From Syngnathus acus (taxonomy: Eukaryota; Chordata; Actinopteri; Syngnathiformes; Syngnathidae), in NCBI RefSeq assembly GCF_901709675.1, contig NC_051096.1:4491001-4555000 (forward strand): 64,000 nt of DNA, given 5' to 3'. This document shows, one piece after another, positions 58,390 to 64,000 of the stretch; the stretch's first letter is position 1, and each line of letters begins with the position of its first letter. A model generated the notes under the pieces. The model saw only the letters and a list, made by a program, of their open reading frames with translations, made no database searches and was not told the origin of the DNA. The translations under genes and the position numbers were made by a program.

Positions 58390-60998
58390 CATAGCTGCTT
58401 TTTATTCCTTTATACTAAACGCTAACTTCTGCGGAAGAATAAATTCCAGACTCATTAAAGTTTGATCAGATTTAGTAATGGCGTACAAGCCCTCCCATAC
58501 TAAACACTTCCTCCAAAGAAAAAAAAGGTGCTGCATATCACAAGTAATATCAAATCTAAATAGCTCTGCTTGCTCTCTGAACCCGACTCTGGTGCTCCCT
58601 GATGGATAAATTATGAAATGTGTGACAAACTCTCCGAACGTGCCCGTGAATGTACATGCTCCCATCAAGCGTGCGTACGCCGATGATAACGTGCACTTGT
58701 TTACATCCAATTCTGCCAATGCTGCTTTGTATGTGCGTGTGTAAACCTCTCCCTGGTGTGCTCATCGTACCGGGGTGAAGCTTACAGTCCATTTGTCTGG
58801 GAGCACACTGACCATTAGCTAGCCGCCATACATAATGTATAGCGGTGACCTTTTTGCACGCTGCACCCTAAGGCCTATAAGCCATTGTTTGGTGTTGTAT
58901 TGATTTTTCTTTTTTTTAAACCGCCTTATAGATAGAGACGGTGATTTGAGGGGAGCGACTGAGTGCAGCTGTGTCTGCTGAAAGGAGAAGGGGAGAGCCG
59001 GAGCAATGGAGTGGAAAGAATTGAAAAGGCTCGGCGGGGAGACAGCACATACCTTTAAACCCCCCCTCCCCTCCTCCTCTTGGTGACCGCTCTGAGGTTA
59101 GCTCTCTTATGAACGACAGGTCACGTTCAATGGTGTTGAATGTTGCGGGCCATATAAATGCCAGCCATGCACAGCCCATTAGACAGAGTGGCGAGGCTGC
59201 ATGATAAACAATTCTCAAGTCGCTGAAAGGCTTCTCAACATTCATCGAGGCTAGAGGAGGCGCAGAAAGGTGTCTGCCCCCCCCCCCCCCCCCTATAATC
59301 TTCCCCAACATTCTTTACGTCCCTTCTTCTCCCATTCACAACTAAAGTGGAGATAGCACAAGACAGAAAATAGCCTCGGAAAAGTGTCCCGCGGCGATGT
59401 TAAGAAGCTGTTGGCAGGTGGGAAGATTTTCGATTCACTGTCACCGAGGAGGATGTCAGACCTGTTGCAGACACTTGAAATTCTGGAGAGAAAAAAAAAA
59501 AGATCAACACGTTTCGATTTCACACAATTGCAACAACCTTTTTAAGCTCACCTATTTACAATATTTACAATAGCCTCGTGAAAATTTAGGGAAGACATTT
59601 CACAAACATGACTCAAAATGTATCGTGAAAACAGCATCAAAACAAACTTAGCGGGCAGATCACTCCAGTAATGATTCCTGGGAAAAAAAACATTTGGTGA
59701 GTGTTTTTAAATTGATGTGAGGCGTCCTGCGGGTGTGCATATTTGTACACCGTCTGCCATCATTGTTGTTCCTCATCTTCCTGGCCGGTAATACTTTTGA
59801 TGACTCCTTTTGCCTCCCGCTGTTTGGTTTGTTCCCATTCATCTTGTCTCTTTTAAAAAGATGGACACAGGGAGGAGGAAAGGGATTGAGGCGGGCAGGG
59901 TGAGTGGCTGCGGCTAACAGAAAAGCTTCGCAGCAGGCTTTCGTTCCATTCATCAATGTCAAGATTTCAATCACAGCGCCACATCTTTAAAAAAATAAAA
60001 TAAAAATACTCGTCTTTGCTCGCTCACTGAACAAAACCGAGATGAAGTGAACTTAAATGCAAAAGCCTTTTCCTTTTAATACGATTTGCAGCCGGTGTTT
60101 CCTTTTTAAAAGAGATGGGATATAATATAATAACGACGACAAAAGCTTTTTCAGAGCAACTCTTGTTGGCCTTGAGGTTTTATTATGACTGTGATTATTA
60201 CTTTTAAAAGCTGTTTTCTTCCATCATGCATTTGAAAAATGCCCATCTGCGTTAATGGCATTAAAAATATTGTACACGTGAAAACACATGTTAAGTGCTT
60301 GCCAGAAAACAAAAAACTAACCCTGACCCTATGTTTTTTTTTTCTCATCAGCCCTTCTCCTTGTGTCAACCAATCAGCTCTCACCATCCACTCGTACTGT
60401 TCAGGTATGTTTTTTATTTTATTTTTTTTGAACCTCCACTTAGCATCACGATTCATTTAGGACTCTTATCATGTTCAACAAGTTTATTTCAAATTTCCGA
60501 CTGGATTTTGAAATCAATTGCTCTTGACAACTTGACAACTTTTTCTTTGCACAAGCCTCACATGCCCCATTCTTCTCCACTCATTGCTCTTCCTTCCACT
60601 TTACATCATTATTTACATTCTCTGCGTCCATGTCATGAATGCCGCTTGTACTCTGCGCCACAAAGCATCCGCTAGTACTAGCTGTTCGTCCTCCCAATGA
60701 CTGCTCATCAATATAACGTCCTTGAATAGAAATGTCTTTGTGTGCGTGCATTCATGTTGTCATTTCTGGGTCCCTTCCTCATTTCGGCCTCCATATGGCA
60801 TACGCAGATAGCGTTCTTTGGGTCGTGTCTTGGCTCGGCTTTAATTAGTGGATTTGCCGCTAATAGATGGAGCTAATTAAGAGGGATTGGAGTGCTTGCA
60901 CACTTCCCGCTGTTTTCGATCGTGTGTGTGTGGAGGGGGGGGGGGGTGCACGTGTGAGCTGACATGGTTGGGTCTGGTCGCGGTTGACGATGGATGCT

Positions 60999-61012
60999 GT
61001 CACCTTGGTAAC
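60999..61012. promoter_or_regulatory. RFX X-box-like site
   Basis: GTCACCTTGGTAAC has a good right half-site (GGTAAC) and a left half with one deviation from GTTACC. Confidence 0.4.
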
Positions 61013-64000
61013 CGTGTTAAATAGATTCCAGAGGTGGGAATCAGCTCGAGCCAATTAGACATAGACATGCTATGAAAATGGCAGGACAGATTCAGGTATG
61101 CGCTTTTTTGGCTCGGTCAACCCCCCCTACCCCCCTCCCCCCCTCCCTACACACATGTGCAGACAGCATCTCGCCTCAGGCAGTGTAGATATGACCGTCA
61201 TAATCACATCGCCCGCCCCCCCCTCCCCTTCTTCAATAACAATAACTCTGTTCAGGGATGCAAATAATCTGTACGTCCACATATCTTATTATTGCAATCA
61301 ATAATAACGAAGCGCACACACACACTCACGCACGCACAACAATAACACCCCTGTCACCCTAATGAGAAAGTATGGCCCATTATTATGCATTGTGTATTGT
61401 TGTTCGAGCGGCTTTCAGCACCATTTTGAAAAATAAAATGGTGATCTAAAGGGGAAGGGGGGGGGGTCACAGGGCGAAGCAAGTAATTTACTTTCAAACG
61501 AACTCATTCCGTCCACTTTTTTTCTTCTTCTCTGTAGTCGGACTCGTCATCAAACGCTTATGTGATTGCGAAACACCACCCGAAAAGTGTAAAGGGAAGA
61601 ATTAATGCGTGCGTGTTATTTTGATTCTGCCGCAGTGATTTTTTTTTTTCTCCCCCCCCCCAAAAGCAAAGCGGTGACCCATAAGCGTTCTCTGCTTGCC
61701 CTTGGCCCCGTTCCGATGAAATGAAAAGAGTGCTAAAGCGGACTTTGTGATAACACCACCTCTGCCACACTCAGATGTGGATGAACACTTGCAAAAGTGA
61801 CTTTGGATGAGTCCTTGTTTATATTTTTCAAATGTTGATAAGCGTGTGCGGATGATTGGTGATTTGGGCCAGGGTGTCTGTTAATGAAATCCTTTGTGCT
61901 GCTCTGATTGGCTCATCAATCAAACAGTAGCTCGTATATTACCCATAATCCCTTTCGGCTCTCTCCAGGTGGTGGATTACTGCAAAAAATATAAAAGAAG
62001 GTGCAAAACAGGATTTTTCTTTTTTTTTTTTTTTTTAACATAACCACATGGGGGCAAATAGTTGCGAACTTGAAAGCACATATTTGCATTTACGCTAACA
62101 GGAACTACAAACAGCCCGCGGCACCCCTAAAAGCTTTACGTCAGGGGTTTTCCGCTGTCATCTTAATATCCAGGAGACAATGAGACAGTGAATGCATCAT
62201 CTGCATTAATTTCTGCTTGATTCAAAGTGTCGTGGTTAAAGAGGGCAAAAGGAGGGGCCAAAGGGGAGGGGCGGAGGTAACGTGAAAGGGGGAAATATGA
62301 CGGGAGGTTTCGGGGTGTGTTCGTCCTGCGGGGGGGGGGAAACCTCGCCGGGGTTGGAAAGAAGCACACACATTCCCTTAAGATTAGAAAGAGCAGACAC
62401 ACACGAGCGCACATAATCACATTCTCACATATGCACGCTCATGCAGAAAAGTCACCTCCCCCCTCTTTCCCCAATCCAGACATAATGAGGAAAAAGTCCC
62501 AAAGAACTGTGATATTTTTTCATGGAGTGACAAGATGACATCATTGGGGAAAAAAAAAAAAAAAAAGTCTTCTTTTACAAGACAGGTGCTCTCTCCCTGC
62601 GTCCTCCCCTTTTGTCCAACCTCTCGTTGCGACTCTCCTGGCTGCCGTCTGCGCAGCCTGTCGTGGAGGCTCTGGGACACTTCATGACTCATCTGTCTGC
62701 CACATTGAGCTTGGCGCGCTCACTGAGTCCTTCTTTTGAATCACTTTCTCAGAAGAATCTAACAATCTGTGCTGTCTGCACCCCCCCCCTCCCCTCCCAG
62801 ACACTCACTTGATTGAAACCACCCATATAATTATTACCTTTATTCTGACTTTAATACCGAAATATCAGGAACATGTTGCAGCCTGAGCATTATTTTATTG
62901 ATCGTTTTTTTATGTGCAGGTGTATCAAATAAATTTCATCACGAGTCATGTCATCGGTATCCAAATTACCGCACTGTTGCATCAGCGTTGACATGGCACG
63001 GCTTTTCTCTTGGCTCTCCGTGTGCATAATTGTGTGCGTAAATGCACCACAGTTGGACGTTGATGTGTTTAAATGACCATAGGTTGCCCCCGTGAGGTTT
63101 AACAACCCTCGCCCAGCCAACTTTGGTTGGCCTGTGAGGCTCAGTGTGACCTGCCAAAACACACAAGGCAACACTTAGTGACGTGTGTGTGCGGCATAAT
63201 GACAGAGTGACTGATGAAGCTCGACTCTGAACGGGCAGATCTCCTGCTCTTAACAACCGTTTCAGCATGTACGAGCAATCACCCATAAAATGGTCGCCCC
63301 GTGCCAAAATGTGCATGTGGATGAGTTTGAGAGTCTGTGGGCAGCCGTAGATGAAATCTTGAAAGGAATTAAAAAAGCGTGTGCAGTGGCATCGTAAAGG
63401 GAAATGACAACCACATTGGCGTAACTCGCAATAGACAAAATATAATGATCCGTTCCGGGTTGGGCCGTCTGGCACCATTGACAAGAATGTTTTTAATTGT
63501 TTTTTTTCTGGCAGTTCTAGCAAACCATACTATGTGGTGTTCCTCAAGGCGCCATTTAGGGCACAAATTAGTCTACTGGCTAAGTGTGTGCAGAAACCAT
63601 AATCTCATAATAACGCAGCCATAATCCCAGATGAGCCGTTAATGTTTGAATTGGACAAGAGCAAAACAAGTTCCCAGTTAGTTATTGCAATAATTTTTGC
63701 TTTATGTCATTGAATAATTCGTTTATTGCTGCGATTATAGTCATGTTTTTGATCATTATAGTTTGCTTGAAAGTGGCTATGGATCTTCACCTGCCCAATC
63801 TGATCATATTGCGATATATAAATTGGACGCACTGTTGCGTAACGGCGGGGCAGAATAGTTCACCCATGCGTGTTATCCAAAGTAGGCAGAGAACAAAATA
63901 TTTTTCGACATGTCACAACTGATGGATGGCCAGACACTCCAGAGACCAATTAGACAATTCTCCATATGTCCCCTTTAATATTTTCGTAGCAACTCATCTG

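Larger units (their letters stand above)
54582..64000. other. Gene desert to window end
   Basis: No exon supported. Two X-box-like sites at 58376-58389 and 60999-61012 are listed separately. Homopolymers: about 20 A (58244-58263), about 17 C (59277-59293), 12 G (60935-60946). 56440-57000 is rich in TTAATAAA/ATTAAT cores and short CpG-containing motifs, a candidate conserved element by appearance only. The last 1 kb is AT-rich with nothing recognised. Confidence 0.4.

Noticed and set aside
25000-64000. microRNA, tRNA or CRISPR-like arrays
   Set aside because: No known miRNA seed region that I recognised, no cloverleaf-capable tRNA and no regularly spaced direct repeats were seen.

Overview
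The window is vertebrate nuclear DNA, most likely from a percomorph-type teleost fish. The genes have small introns, the proteins closely match vertebrate families, and fish-style interspersed repeats are present: MITEs, an L2/CR1-like LINE tail, and hAT-like elements that begin with a GGTGTCAAACTC-type terminus. Nothing points to a bacterial or viral genome.

Layout. 1-8.7 kb is non-coding. It holds one TA-flanked MITE and a loose group of RFX X-box-like palindromes. 8.74-10.54 kb (+) is fndc5, the irisin precursor, in five coding exons. 10.5-15.2 kb is a spacer with an inverted-repeat MITE complex and probably the macoilin 3' UTR. 15.17-18.59 kb (-) is macoilin (maco1/tmem57), complete in eleven coding exons. 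It is head-to-head with srfbp1 (+, 19.17-21.52 kb) across a short GC-rich interval. srfbp1 has a long acidic N-terminal extension, a four-copy coding repeat and an RG-rich tail. About 0.6 kb downstream is an E2F-family gene (+, 22.16-23.61 kb, six exons). It has the DNA-binding domain and marked box but no visible RB-binding transactivation tail, and one intron is a 78-nt minor-spliceosome AT-AC intron. At 24.28-24.89 kb a cluster of CRE/ATF sites precedes two exon-like segments of an unidentified plus-strand transcript.

24.9-64 kb is a gene desert: I could support no coding exon there. It contains repeats (MITEs, a 5'-truncated LINE, two hAT-like MITEs with 8-bp target duplications, simple repeats). 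It also has short motif-dense stretches that look like cis-regulatory DNA, notably four POU octamers arranged as two pairs with identical 11-bp spacing, and further X-box palindromes.

The genes do not form one pathway. FNDC5 is a secreted/membrane myokine precursor, macoilin an ER/neuronal multipass protein, SRFBP1 a nuclear BUD22-family protein and E2F a cell-cycle transcription factor. The functional links the sequence suggests are local: a probable shared promoter for maco1/srfbp1, and a downstream desert that may be a regulatory block for a gene outside or spanning the window. Exon coordinates were derived by hand from splice signals, reading-frame continuity and family similarity recalled from memory. 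No alignment or search was run.
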